DNA of 13,002 nt from VGRW01 sp041498295 (GCA_041498295.1 JBGQIB010000135.1:1-13002), one strand, 5' to 3'; positions 4,880 to 12,556 are shown, numbered from the stretch's first letter. Numbers and translations: made by a program. The notes: generated from the letters alone by a model not told the origin.

Positions 4880-5992
4880 ATGTCCGCGTCGGCGACTCGC
4901 GCGCTCGTGATCGGCGGGACCGGGCCGACGGGGCCGTTCATCGTGAACGGGCTCCGCGCGCGCGGGTTCGCGGTGGCGATGCTGCACTCGGGGCGGCACG
5001 AGCGCGACGAGATTCCGGGCGACGTCGAGCACCTGCATACGGACCCTTTCGACGAGCGCGCGCTCGCGGCGGCGCTCGGGGAGCGCAGCTTCGACGTGTG
5101 CGTCGCGACCTACGGCCGGCTGCGCGCGACGGCGCGGGTGATGGTCGGGCGCTGCGCGAAGTTCGTCTCGGTCGGCGGCGGACCCGCGTATCTCGGCTAC
5201 ATGAACGCGGAGACGTGGCGGCCCGCCGGACTGCCGGTGCCCACGCGCGAGGATGCGCCGCTGGTCGCGCGGGAGGCGGACGACGCGAAGGGCTTCCGCA
5301 TCGCGCGCAGCGAAGAGCGGGTCTTCGCGCTGCACCCGGGCGCGACTCACTTCCGCTACCCGTACGTGTATGGCCCGCACCAGCTCGTGCCGCGCGAGTG
5401 GTGCATCGTGCGGCGGATTCGCGACGCGCGGCCGTTCATCGTGCTGCCGGACGGCGGACTCACTCTGTGCTCGTACGGCTACGTCGAGAATCTGGCGCAG
5501 GCGGTGCTGCTCGCCGTCGACCAGCCGCGCGCCTCGGCGGGCCAGATCTACAACTGCGCCGACGAAGAGGCGCTGTCGCTCCGGCAGGTGGTCGAGATCG
5601 TGCGCGACGCGCTGGGCGCCGCGCTCCAGATCGTGTCACTGCCGAGTGAGTTGGCCGTGCCCGCGCGCCCGCTGCTCATGCAGCCGTGGACCACGCACCG
5701 CGTGTTCGACCTCTCGAAGCTGCGGAGCGAGCTCGGCTACCGCGACGTGCTGCCCGCGCGGGAAGCGCTGGCGCGCACCGCGCGCTGGCTCGCTGCGCAC
5801 CCGCTCGAGCGCGGCGGCGCGGAAGAGAAGATCCTGCAGGACCCGTTCGACTACGCGGCCGAGGACGAGCTGGTCGCCGGCTGGCGGCGCGCGCTCGCGA
5901 GCCTGCCCGCGGTCGAGTGGAAGCGCGCGCCCGGCTACACCGCGTCATACAGCGGGCCCGGCGGGACGCCGCGTACGGGGGATTTCGAGTAA
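4880..5992 (+). CDS. Atypical NAD-dependent epimerase/dehydratase-family (SDR) protein
   Basis: The 370-residue product has an N-terminal Rossmann fold with IGGTGPTGPFIV (11-22), the nucleotide-binding GxxGxxG. A typical extended-SDR layout follows: FVSVGGGPAYLG (95-106), RYPYVYGPHQLVPREW (159-174), SYGYVENLAQAVLLAV (198-213) and YNCADEEALSLRQVVEIV (224-241). The position normally held by the catalytic YxxxK appears as FRIAR (139-143), so Tyr and Lys are replaced by Phe and Arg. This places it with atypical extended SDRs, and it may bind NAD(P) or RNA, or use a different chemistry. The C-terminal region (about 300-370) is longer than the simple SDR core. Substrate unknown. A 56-base stretch of this gene is duplicated upstream at 3860-3915. 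Convergent with the TPR gene, with 7 bases between stops and no clear terminator. Confidence 0.88.
   Translation: MSASATRALVIGGTGPTGPFIVNGLRARGFAVAMLHSGRHERDEIPGDVEHLHTDPFDERALAAALGERSFDVCVATYGRLRATARVMVGRCAKFVSVGGGPAYLGYMNAETWRPAGLPVPTREDAPLVAREADDAKGFRIARSEERVFALHPGATHFRYPYVYGPHQLVPREWCIVRRIRDARPFIVLPDGGLTLCSYGYVENLAQAVLLAVDQPRASAGQIYNCADEEALSLRQVVEIVRDALGAALQIVSLPSELAVPARPLLMQPWTTHRVFDLSKLRSELGYRDVLPAREALARTARWLAAHPLERGGAEEKILQDPFDYAAEDELVAGWRRALASLPAVEWKRAPGYTASYSGPGGTPRTGDFE
4955..5010 (+). repeat. 56-base segment duplicated upstream (copy B, inside the intact gene)
   Basis: This is the in-gene partner of the fragment at 3860-3915, identical at 54 of 56 positions. It encodes residues about 26-44 of the SDR protein, just after the nucleotide-binding loop. 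Because this copy is embedded in an intact reading frame, it is the likely source. Confidence 0.8.
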
Positions 5993-5999
5993 CTCCGCT

Positions 6000-7028
6000 C
6001 TAGTAGACGTCGAGCGCGCGCAGGATCTGGTTGGAGAGATCGTTGTCGGGGTGGTCGGCGGCGAGCTTCTTCAGCTCCGCGATGGAGGACTTCGCGGCGT
6101 CGCTCGTGGGGCCGACCTTGAGCAGGGTGCAGCGGAGGCGCTGGGCTTTGAGGTCGACCTCCTCCGGGATGGCGTGCTCGCCGATCAGGAGCAGGCGCTC
6201 GCACTCCTCGTAGTGACCGGTATTCCGGTACAGCTCGGCGGCCAGGAAGTAAGTCTCGGCGAACTTCGGGTACTTCGAGACGAGCTTCTCGATCGAGTCG
6301 CGCGCGGCGTCGCGGCGGTTGATGCCGACGTCCTCGGAGGCGGTGAGCAGGAGATACACGCCGTCGGCGTCGATCGTCTTCTTCTCCATCGCCGGCAGCA
6401 CGCGGTAGATGTAAGTCGAGGCGAGGCTGTTGCGGCCGTCCGCCTCGAGCGCGTCTTCGAGCTCCTTCTTGCCCTTTGCGGTGTTGCCGAGGAGCAGGTC
6501 GAGCACGCCGATGTTGCCCTGCAGATACGAGCTGGTTCGCAGGCCCCGGAACTCGCGCTGCGCGGCGGGCGCGGACAGGAGCTTCTCGAACTGCGTGCGC
6601 GCGTCGCCGAGCTTGTGGAGCCGGACCAAGGTGTGCGCGCGCTGCGCGCCGGCCTGGAAGCTGTCGGCGACCTCGAGCAGGATCGCGTCGAAGTTCGCGA
6701 GCGCTGACTCGAAGCGGCCGAGCGCGTAGTACACGAGCCCCTGGTCGAGCAGGAACGCGGGGCTGTGCGCGAGGTTGGCGGAGACGGCGGCGTACGACGC
6801 GAGCGCGGCGTCGTAGCTGCCCTCCTGGTAGAGGCGGCGGCCCTCCTCCTGACACAGATTGGTGACGCAGCCTTGTTCGTTCACGCCGGCGCGGAGCTCG
6901 CCCTTCGCCGCGATGTCGTGGCACTTCGTGACGCAGGCCGGATCGTCGGCGCGCGCCGCGGAGGCGGCGGCCGCGACGAGGAGCGCGACGAGAGCGCGAG
7001 TGAGTGAGTGGGCCGTGTTTCGCGTCAA
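6000..7028 (-). CDS. Secreted cysteine-containing TPR-repeat protein
   Basis: From a TTG at 7028 the protein has 342 residues. A signal peptide (RALVALLVAAAASAARA, residues 11-27) is followed by a short region with four cysteines: CVTKC at 32-36 and CVTNLC at 54-59. Helical TPR-like repeats come next, for example EGRRLYQEGSYDAALASYA (62-80), LVYYALGRFESALANF (98-113) and FLAAELYRNTGHYEECERLL (261-280). The family acts as an interaction scaffold, here probably in the periplasm. I chose the TTG because no ATG or GTG lies near. It gives a signal peptide at the right distance and overlaps the purA stop by four bases (TTGA), which implies coupled translation as last gene of the operon. Two cysteine pairs could form disulfides or bind a cofactor; this is inferred. 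No known named family is recognised. Confidence 0.82.
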   Translation of the reverse strand: MTRNTAHSLTRALVALLVAAAASAARADDPACVTKCHDIAAKGELRAGVNEQGCVTNLCQEEGRRLYQEGSYDAALASYAAVSANLAHSPAFLLDQGLVYYALGRFESALANFDAILLEVADSFQAGAQRAHTLVRLHKLGDARTQFEKLLSAPAAQREFRGLRTSSYLQGNIGVLDLLLGNTAKGKKELEDALEADGRNSLASTYIYRVLPAMEKKTIDADGVYLLLTASEDVGINRRDAARDSIEKLVSKYPKFAETYFLAAELYRNTGHYEECERLLLIGEHAIPEEVDLKAQRLRCTLLKVGPTSDAAKSSIAELKKLAADHPDNDLSNQILRALDVY

Positions 7029-8332
7029 CGTCGGACTGGCCGATCGAACGGGTTTGTGCGCTCGATCGTGGCGTCGCGATCCGGGCCGACGCCGAGCAGA
7101 TCCACGGGGACTTCGAGCGCGTCCTCGATCCACCGGACGTAGTCGCGGGCCGCTTCCGGCAAGTCGTCGAGCGAGCGCGCCGCCGCGAGCGACTCGTCCC
7201 AGCCGCGGAACGTCTGGTAGATCGGCTCGCAGCGCTCGAGCGTGCGGATGCTCGCGGGAATCTCGCGCAGCTCTTTTCCGTCGACGCGGTACGCGACGCA
7301 GATCTTGACCTCGCGGAGACCCGTGAGAACGTCGAGCTTCCCGAGCGCGAGGCCCGTGATGCCGTTCACGCGCACCGCGTGGCGCATCACGACGAGGTCG
7401 AGCCAACCACAGCGCCGCTTGCGGCCGGTGGTGGCGCCGAACTCTTTGCCGACGCGGCCCATGTGCTCGCCCGCCGGGCCCTCGTCCTCGGTTGGGAACG
7501 GCCCGCCGCCGACGCGCGTGGTGTACGCCTTGCTGACGCCGAGCACGGAGTCGATGCGCGTGGGCCCGAGTCCCGCGCCCGCGCAGGCGCCGCCCGCGAT
7601 CGTCGTCGAGGAAGTCACGAACGGGTACGTGCCGTGGTCTACATCGAGCAGTGTCGCCTGCGCGCCTTCGAGCAGCACGGACTTGCCGTCGCGCATCGCA
7701 TGGTCGATCGCGACGCCGACGTCGTCGACGTACGGCGCGAGCTTCTCGCCCCACACGACCGCCTTCTCGAACAGCTCGTCGCCGTCGACGCCCGGCCAGT
7801 GATACAGGTGCTCGAGCAGGAAGTTGCGCTCGTAGAGCGCGAGCTCGATGCGCTCGCGCAGCGCGTCGGGCTCGAGCAGATCCGAGATGCGGATGCCCGT
7901 GCGCGCGACGCGGCTCTCGTACGCAGGCCCGATGCCGCGGCCGGTCGTGCCGATGGTGAGCTGGTGGCGTGACTCCTCGCGCGCCCGATCGAGCGCCGAG
8001 TGCACCGGCAGGATCACGTGCGCGCGATCGGAGATGCGCAGGCGCTCGCGGCCCACGGGGATGCCCCTCTGCTTCAGGCCGTCGATCTCGCCGAGCAACA
8101 CGTCGGGGTCTACGACCACGCCGGGTCCAATCAGATTCAGAGTTGCCGGCTGCAGGATGCCGGAGGGGACCAGGTGCAGAACCGTGGTCTCGCCCTCGAC
8201 GACCAGCGTGTGGCCCGCGTTCGGCCCGCCCTGGAAGCGCACCACGAGATCGGCGCGGACAGCGAGCTGGTCGACGACCTTGCCCTTGCCCTCATCACCC
8301 CACTGCACTCCGACGACGACGACGTTCGGCAT
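7025..8332 (-). CDS. purA: Adenylosuccinate synthetase
   Basis: This 435-residue enzyme condenses IMP and aspartate using GTP to form adenylosuccinate, the first committed step to AMP. Diagnostic segments are all present: QWGDEGKGKVVD (10-21) with catalytic Asp13, GGPNAGHT (35-42) with catalytic His41, GTTGRGIGP, EGAQATLLDVDHGTYPFVT, TTRVGGGPFPTE, ATTGRKRRCGWLD, and a GVGPDRDATI end. Length and the Asp13/His41 numbering match the E. coli enzyme closely. The ATG at 8332 lies 3 bases after the serA stop, so it is probably translated from the same message. Its own stop overlaps the TTG start of the TPR gene. In many proteobacteria purA neighbours hisZ; none is present here. Confidence 0.98.
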   Translation of the reverse strand: MPNVVVVGVQWGDEGKGKVVDQLAVRADLVVRFQGGPNAGHTLVVEGETTVLHLVPSGILQPATLNLIGPGVVVDPDVLLGEIDGLKQRGIPVGRERLRISDRAHVILPVHSALDRAREESRHQLTIGTTGRGIGPAYESRVARTGIRISDLLEPDALRERIELALYERNFLLEHLYHWPGVDGDELFEKAVVWGEKLAPYVDDVGVAIDHAMRDGKSVLLEGAQATLLDVDHGTYPFVTSSTTIAGGACAGAGLGPTRIDSVLGVSKAYTTRVGGGPFPTEDEGPAGEHMGRVGKEFGATTGRKRRCGWLDLVVMRHAVRVNGITGLALGKLDVLTGLREVKICVAYRVDGKELREIPASIRTLERCEPIYQTFRGWDESLAAARSLDDLPEAARDYVRWIEDALEVPVDLLGVGPDRDATIERTNPFDRPVRR

Positions 8333-8335
8333 GAC

Positions 8336-9940
8336 TCAGGTGACTCGCGTTCCGAGGTCGAGCAAGAGCGCGAGCTCCACGTTCTCGAGCTTGCGCACCG
8401 CGTCGAGCACCTGCGCCGAAGGCATCGGCTCGACGGAGAGGAGCTGCAGCGCCTGCCCGCTCGTGAGGTGCAGGCCCAGCTGCATGCGCTTGATGTTGAT
8501 CCCGGCGCCACCGAGCAGTGTACCCATGCGGCCGACGACGCCGGGCCGATCCTGATTGCGGATCAGGAACGTCGGCCCCTCGGGAATGGCCTCGAAGCGG
8601 AAGTCGTCGACGCGCACGATGCGCGGCTGCGTGCGCCCGAAGATCGTGCCCGCCACGAGGTGTGACTCGCCGCTGCGCGAGCGCACGCGCACGGTGAGGA
8701 GCGACACGTAGTCCTCGGGCGCGGCCGACTTCGACTCGATCACGCGCACGCCGTGCTTCTGGGCGACGAGCGGCGCGTTCACGAAGTTCACCTCGTCGCC
8801 GACCCAGGGCGCGAGAATGCCGCGCAGTACCGCGATCGTGACCGGCGCGACGTTGAGCTCGGCGATCTCGCCGGCATACTCGACGTCGATCTCGGTGATG
8901 CCGCCGCGCGCGACCTGGCCCTGGAACAAGCCGAGCTTCTCGCCCAACAATATGAACGGCCGCAGGGTGACCAGGTCGTCGGCGGAGACGGAGGGCAGAT
9001 TCACGGCATTGCGCACGACGCCCGAGACGAGGTAGTCGCGCACCTGCTCGGCGACCGCGATGGCGACGTTCAGCTGCGCCTTCTCCGTCGCCGCGCCGAT
9101 GTGCGGCGTGAAGATGACTTCCTCGCGCTGCAAGAGCGGGTGGTCCTTCGGCGGCGGCTCCTGCGCGAAGACGTCGAGCGCCGCGCCCGCGACCTTCTTC
9201 GACTGGATCGCCTCGAGCAGCGCGGCCTCGTCGACGATGCCGCCGCGCGCCGCGTTCACGATCAGCACGCCGGGCTTCATCTTCGCGAACGCGTCGCGGC
9301 CGACCATGCCACGCGTGCCCTCGGTGAGCGGCACGTGAACCGAGATCACGTCGGCCTGCGCGAACAGCTCGTCGAGTGACACGAGGTCGACGCCGAGGCG
9401 CTGCGCGCGCTCCTCGGAGACGATCGGGTCGAACGCGATCACGCGCATGCGCAGGCCGCGCGCGCGGTCGGCAACGATCGAGCCGATGTTGCCGAGCCCG
9501 ATCACGCCGAGCACTTGCTCGAAGAGCTCTTTGCCGTTGAAGCGGGTCTTCTCCCACTTTCCGGCGCGCATGCTGGCCGTGGCCTGCGGGATCTGGCGCG
9601 CGAGCGAAGTCAAGAGCGCGATCGCGTGCTCCGCGGTCGTCACCGTGTTGCCCTCGGGCGTATTCATGACGATGATGCCGCGCGCGGTCGCGGCGCCGAG
9701 ATCGACGTTGTCGACGCCGATGCCCGCGCGCCCGATCACGCGCAGCTTCTTGCCCGCCTCGATCACGTCGGCAGTCACTTTGGTCCCGCTGCGGATGATG
9801 AGCCCGTCGTACTCGGGCAGGATGCGCTTCAGCTCGTCGGACGAGAGACCCGGCTTGTGATCCGCTTGAATGCCCGCGGCATCCGCGAGAATGGCGAGGC
9901 CCTCGTCGGAGAGCTTGTCGGAGATCAGTACGCGCGCCAC
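8336..9940 (-). CDS. serA: D-3-phosphoglycerate dehydrogenase, long form
   Basis: The 534-residue protein oxidises 3-phosphoglycerate to 3-phosphohydroxypyruvate, the first step of serine synthesis. It has the D-2-hydroxyacid dehydrogenase layout: substrate-binding IRSGTKV (49-55), the NAD loop GLGNIG (148-153), and catalytic Arg232 (NAARGGIVDE), Glu261 and His280 (TPHIGAAT). An intervening domain occupies about 320-450. An ACT domain with NQDRPGVVGRMGTLLGGAGINI spans about 457-526. This is the long type also found in Bacillus and Mycobacterium, and the ACT domain suggests serine feedback. The start is a GTG at 9940, one base after the aminotransferase stop. The purA start is 3 bases downstream. 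No Shine-Dalgarno is strong, in line with translation coupled within the operon. Confidence 0.98.
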   Translation of the reverse strand: MARVLISDKLSDEGLAILADAAGIQADHKPGLSSDELKRILPEYDGLIIRSGTKVTADVIEAGKKLRVIGRAGIGVDNVDLGAATARGIIVMNTPEGNTVTTAEHAIALLTSLARQIPQATASMRAGKWEKTRFNGKELFEQVLGVIGLGNIGSIVADRARGLRMRVIAFDPIVSEERAQRLGVDLVSLDELFAQADVISVHVPLTEGTRGMVGRDAFAKMKPGVLIVNAARGGIVDEAALLEAIQSKKVAGAALDVFAQEPPPKDHPLLQREEVIFTPHIGAATEKAQLNVAIAVAEQVRDYLVSGVVRNAVNLPSVSADDLVTLRPFILLGEKLGLFQGQVARGGITEIDVEYAGEIAELNVAPVTIAVLRGILAPWVGDEVNFVNAPLVAQKHGVRVIESKSAAPEDYVSLLTVRVRSRSGESHLVAGTIFGRTQPRIVRVDDFRFEAIPEGPTFLIRNQDRPGVVGRMGTLLGGAGINIKRMQLGLHLTSGQALQLLSVEPMPSAQVLDAVRKLENVELALLLDLGTRVT

Positions 9941-9941
9941 G

Positions 9942-11099
9942 CTATGCCCGCTTCAGTCCGGCTTTGCGCAGCAGCTCCATCGCCACGCGCGTGCCGTCGC
10001 CGAGGGTCACGGAATGACCCATGTCGGCGAGGGTCATCTCGACCGCGGCGACCGCGCTGATCATATCGAAGCCGTCGACGTCACCCATGTGGCCGATGCG
10101 GAAGATCTTGCCCTCGAGGTGACCCTGTCCGCCCATGAACGTGATGTTGTACGCGTCGCGCAGGTGCTTCACGAAGCGATTCCCGTCGATGCCTTCGGGG
10201 ACGTACACGGCGGTGCACGCGAACGACGGTGAGTCGGGCGCGACCAGGCGCAAGCCGAGCGCGATCATCGCGGCGCGCGTCGCACGCGCGAGCGCCTCGT
10301 GGCGCGCGAACACCTCGTGCAGGCCCTCGTCGAGGATCATGCGCAGGGCTTCCTGCAGGCCGACGACGAGTGACACCGGCGCGGTCCACGCGGTCTGATC
10401 GTCCGCCTGCGCCTTGAGCTCCTTGCGCAGGTCGAAGTAGTAGCGCGGGCACTTCGAGCTCTTCACCGCGGCGCGCGCGCGCTCGGAGAGCGCGATGAAC
10501 GCGAGCCCGGGCGGCAGCAGCCACGACTTCTGACTGCCCGAGACGACGACGTCGAGGCCCCAGGCGTCCATCGGCAAGTCGTGCACGCCGACGCCGCTGA
10601 TGCCGTCGACGACGATGAGTCGCTCGGGTTTCTCACGAGTCACTTCGGCGAGCTCGCGGATCGGGTGGTATACACCGGTCGATGTCTCCGACGCCTGCAC
10701 GAACAGCGCCTTGGCGTCGGGCGCGCGCTTGAAGGCCTCGCGCACGGCGGCGGGCTCGACCGCCCTGCCCCACTCCACGTCGAGGTTCTCGCAGTGGATG
10801 CCGTTCGCGGCGCAGATCTCCGTCCAGCGCTCGCCGAACTTTCCGCCGCGCACGACGACCGCGCGATCGCCGGGCGAGAGCGTGTTGATCACGGCCGCTT
10901 CCATCGCGCCGGTTCCGGTCGCCGCGAGCATCAGCACGTCCTGCTCGGTCTGAAAGACCTTCTTCAGGTTCGCGCGCACTTCCTTGAACACGGGAATGAA
11001 CGCGGGCGCGCGGTGGTGCAGCAGCGTGCGGGCCATCGCGTGCAGAACGCGCTCGGGCACGGCGACAGGACCCGGAGTCAGCAGGCGGTACTTGGGCAT
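9942..11099 (-). CDS. Class V PLP-dependent aminotransferase, alanine-glyoxylate/serine-pyruvate type
   Basis: From the ATG at 11099 the protein has 385 residues. It is a fold-type I, class V aminotransferase. LLTPGPVAVPERVL (6-19) is the usual family start. TGTGAMEAAV (61-70) binds cofactor phosphate, VVDGISGVG (163-171) holds the PLP-contacting Asp165, and VSGSQKSWLLPPGLA (186-200) holds the Schiff-base Lys191. GLQEAL and RIGHMGD occur near the end. Relatives transfer amino groups between serine or alanine and glyoxylate or pyruvate. Because it sits one base upstream of serA and no serC is seen here, it may act as phosphoserine aminotransferase; that is an inference from position. I preferred this ATG to the frame's upstream extension because of a GGGAG sequence 9 bases before it and the canonical family N-terminus. 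Confidence 0.93.
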   Translation of the reverse strand: MPKYRLLTPGPVAVPERVLHAMARTLLHHRAPAFIPVFKEVRANLKKVFQTEQDVLMLAATGTGAMEAAVINTLSPGDRAVVVRGGKFGERWTEICAANGIHCENLDVEWGRAVEPAAVREAFKRAPDAKALFVQASETSTGVYHPIRELAEVTREKPERLIVVDGISGVGVHDLPMDAWGLDVVVSGSQKSWLLPPGLAFIALSERARAAVKSSKCPRYYFDLRKELKAQADDQTAWTAPVSLVVGLQEALRMILDEGLHEVFARHEALARATRAAMIALGLRLVAPDSPSFACTAVYVPEGIDGNRFVKHLRDAYNITFMGGQGHLEGKIFRIGHMGDVDGFDMISAVAAVEMTLADMGHSVTLGDGTRVAMELLRKAGLKRA

Positions 11100-11137
11100 G
11101 CGAGAGATCTCCCGAACGCGCACGGCGGGCAACCGGA

Positions 11138-11158
11138 GCACGGGTAGGGTGCCCGTGC
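11138..11158 (-). promoter_or_regulatory. Hairpin in the leader of the aminotransferase-serA-purA operon
   Basis: GCACGGG (11138-11144) and CCCGTGC (11152-11158) form a perfect 7-base stem with a 7-base loop. It lies between the proposed operon promoter and the first start codon, about 39 bases before the ATG. No T-run follows on the minus strand. It might affect leader stability or translation; a regulatory role is unproven. Confidence 0.35.
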
Positions 11159-11191
11159 GATCACCGGGTCCGGTGCGCAAACGGCGGCGAG

Positions 11192-11218
11192 ATTATCCCG
11201 CGGTGTTCGCGCGGTCAA
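11192..11218 (-). promoter_or_regulatory. Sigma-70-like promoter for the aminotransferase-serA-purA-TPR operon
   Basis: On the minus strand TTGACC (11218-11213) and GATAAT (11197-11192) each match the consensus at five of six positions, with a 15-base spacer that is slightly short. It is the best promoter in the window and would give a 5' leader of about 85 bases before the ATG at 11099. Confidence 0.5.
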
Positions 11219-11238
11219 CGCGGACAGGCACGGCGCTC

Positions 11239-11261
11239 GAAATGGTTTTTCCTTCCATTTC
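11239..11261. promoter_or_regulatory. Inverted repeat GAAATGG/CCATTTC upstream of aroA
   Basis: GAAATGG (11239-11245) and CCATTTC (11255-11261) are perfect 7-base arms around a pyrimidine-rich 9-base spacer, AT-rich for this window. The right arm overlaps the weak -35 candidate of aroA (TTTCAG, 11258-11263). It could be an operator for the divergent pair or a hairpin; not distinguishable here. Confidence 0.4.
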
Positions 11262-11286
11262 AGCGGGTTAGCGCCTGTGCTACGGT
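11258..11286 (+). promoter_or_regulatory. Weak promoter candidate for aroA
   Basis: TTTCAG (11258-11263) and TACGGT (11281-11286) are spaced by 17 bases. TG precedes the -10 by one base (TGCTACGGT), an extended -10 feature. Both hexamers match consensus poorly. The -10 ends 10 bases before the ATG at 11297, so the transcript would have almost no leader, and no Shine-Dalgarno is seen. Confidence 0.3.
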
Positions 11287-11296
11287 TCGCGGCCGG

Positions 11297-12556
11297 ATGG
11301 GGGAACTCGCGGTCGCGCGAATCTCTGCGCCCGATGCCACGGTGCGCGTGCCGGGCTCGAAGAGCCTGACGAACCGCGCTTTCGTGTGCTCCGCGCTCGC
11401 GGACGGACCCAGTCGCCTGGTCGGCTGGCTCGAGAGCGACGACACGCTCGCCATGACGGACGGGCTCGCGCGCCTCGGTGTGCGCGTGGAACGCGTCGGC
11501 GCGGACGTGATCGTGCATGGGACCGGCGGAAACTTCGCGATCCCCCTTCACCCGATCGACTGCCGCGCGTCCGGCACGACGATCCGCTTCCTCACCGCGT
11601 GCGCCGCGCTCGTGCAGGGACGCGTCGTGCTCGACGGCGTGCCGCGCATGCGCGAGCGCCCGATTCAGGATCTCGCCGACGCGCTCACCTCGCTCGGTGT
11701 CTCGGTGCGCACGGTGGCCGGCTGCCCGCCGGTCACTGTGCAAGGCGGTCGACTCAGCGGCGGGCGCGTCGCGGTCGACGCGTCGAAGTCGAGTCAGTTT
11801 CTCTCCGCGCTCCTCATGGTCGCGCCGCTCGCGGAGCACGACGTGGAGATCACCGCCGCGCAGATCACCTCGCGCCCGTACGTCGACCTGACGCTCGAGA
11901 TCATGAGCTCGTTCGGCATCTCGGTCGATGCGCGTGGAGAGACGTTCAAGATCCCGGGGGGCCAGCGCTACCGGCAGCGCACATACCAGGTCGAGCCGGA
12001 CGCGTCGGCTGCGACTTACTTCTTCGCCGCGGCGGCGGTCACAGGCGGCCGCGTGCGCGTCGAGGGTCTCTCGGCGGCTTCGCAACAAGCGGATGTGCGC
12101 TTCGTCGAGGTGCTCGAGCGCATGGGCTGCACCGTCGAGCGCGGGCCGCGCTGGATCGCGGTGCGCGGACCGCGCTATCTGCACGGCCTCGACGTGGATC
12201 TGAACGCGCTGCCCGACAGCGCGCTCACCTTGGCGGTGGTGGCGCTGTTCGCGCGTGGCCGCACGGCGATTCGCAACGTGCCGAACCTGCGCTTCAAGGA
12301 AACGGACCGCATGGCCGCGCTGAAGACCGAGCTCGAGAAGCTGGGCGCGCGCGTCGAGACGACGGCGACGGATCTCCTGATCGAACCGCCCGCGCAGCTG
12401 ACCCCGGCGAGCATCGCGACCTATCAGGATCACCGCATGGCGATGAGCTTCGCGGTCGCCGGTCTCGCGGTCGACGGGATCGTGATTCAGGACCCGGAGT
12501 GCGTCAGCAAGACGTTCCCCGGGTTCTTCGACGAGCTGAAGCGCCTCTCGGCCTGA
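11297..12556 (+). CDS. aroA: 3-phosphoshikimate 1-carboxyvinyltransferase (EPSP synthase)
   Basis: The 419-residue enzyme joins PEP to shikimate-3-phosphate in the shikimate pathway to chorismate. Recognisable segments are PGSKSLTNRAF (19-29) with Lys22, PRMRERPIQDLADAL (116-130), SSQFLSALLM (165-174), LPDSALTLAVVALFARG (305-321) with catalytic Asp307, NLRFKETDRMAAL (330-342) with catalytic Glu335, and YQDHRMAMSFAVAGL (376-390). The PEP-site signature near residues 89-98 reads CRASGTTIRF rather than the usual GNAGT/GNSGT form. The Gly (93) is kept, but the preceding Asn is Ala. Length is close to the E. coli enzyme. It is transcribed away from the aminotransferase-serA operon and converges on the LVIVD-like gene with 15 bases between stop codons. 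Confidence 0.97.
   Translation: MGELAVARISAPDATVRVPGSKSLTNRAFVCSALADGPSRLVGWLESDDTLAMTDGLARLGVRVERVGADVIVHGTGGNFAIPLHPIDCRASGTTIRFLTACAALVQGRVVLDGVPRMRERPIQDLADALTSLGVSVRTVAGCPPVTVQGGRLSGGRVAVDASKSSQFLSALLMVAPLAEHDVEITAAQITSRPYVDLTLEIMSSFGISVDARGETFKIPGGQRYRQRTYQVEPDASAATYFFAAAAVTGGRVRVEGLSAASQQADVRFVEVLERMGCTVERGPRWIAVRGPRYLHGLDVDLNALPDSALTLAVVALFARGRTAIRNVPNLRFKETDRMAALKTELEKLGARVETTATDLLIEPPAQLTPASIATYQDHRMAMSFAVAGLAVDGIVIQDPECVSKTFPGFFDELKRLSA

Noticed and set aside
5990..6002. Possible terminator between the convergent SDR and TPR genes
   Set aside because: Only 7 bases separate the stops and no stable stem with a T-run is visible.
5253..6707. 484-codon plus-strand frame through the SDR and TPR genes
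   Set aside because: Arg/Ser-rich low-complexity product crossing the ends of two convergent, well-supported genes.
6999..7013. Short GAGT tandem repeat near the start of the TPR gene
   Set aside because: Only about three to four units, inside the coding sequence of the signal peptide; no sign of a phase-variable tract.
7029..7754. Upstream extension of the TPR frame into purA
   Set aside because: The added part is an Arg-rich shadow of purA, and the signal peptide begins only after the TTG at 7028.
11078..12433. 451-codon minus-strand frame antisense to aroA
   Set aside because: Shadow frame with Arg/His/Glu-rich composition and no motifs. aroA on the plus strand has all catalytic residues.
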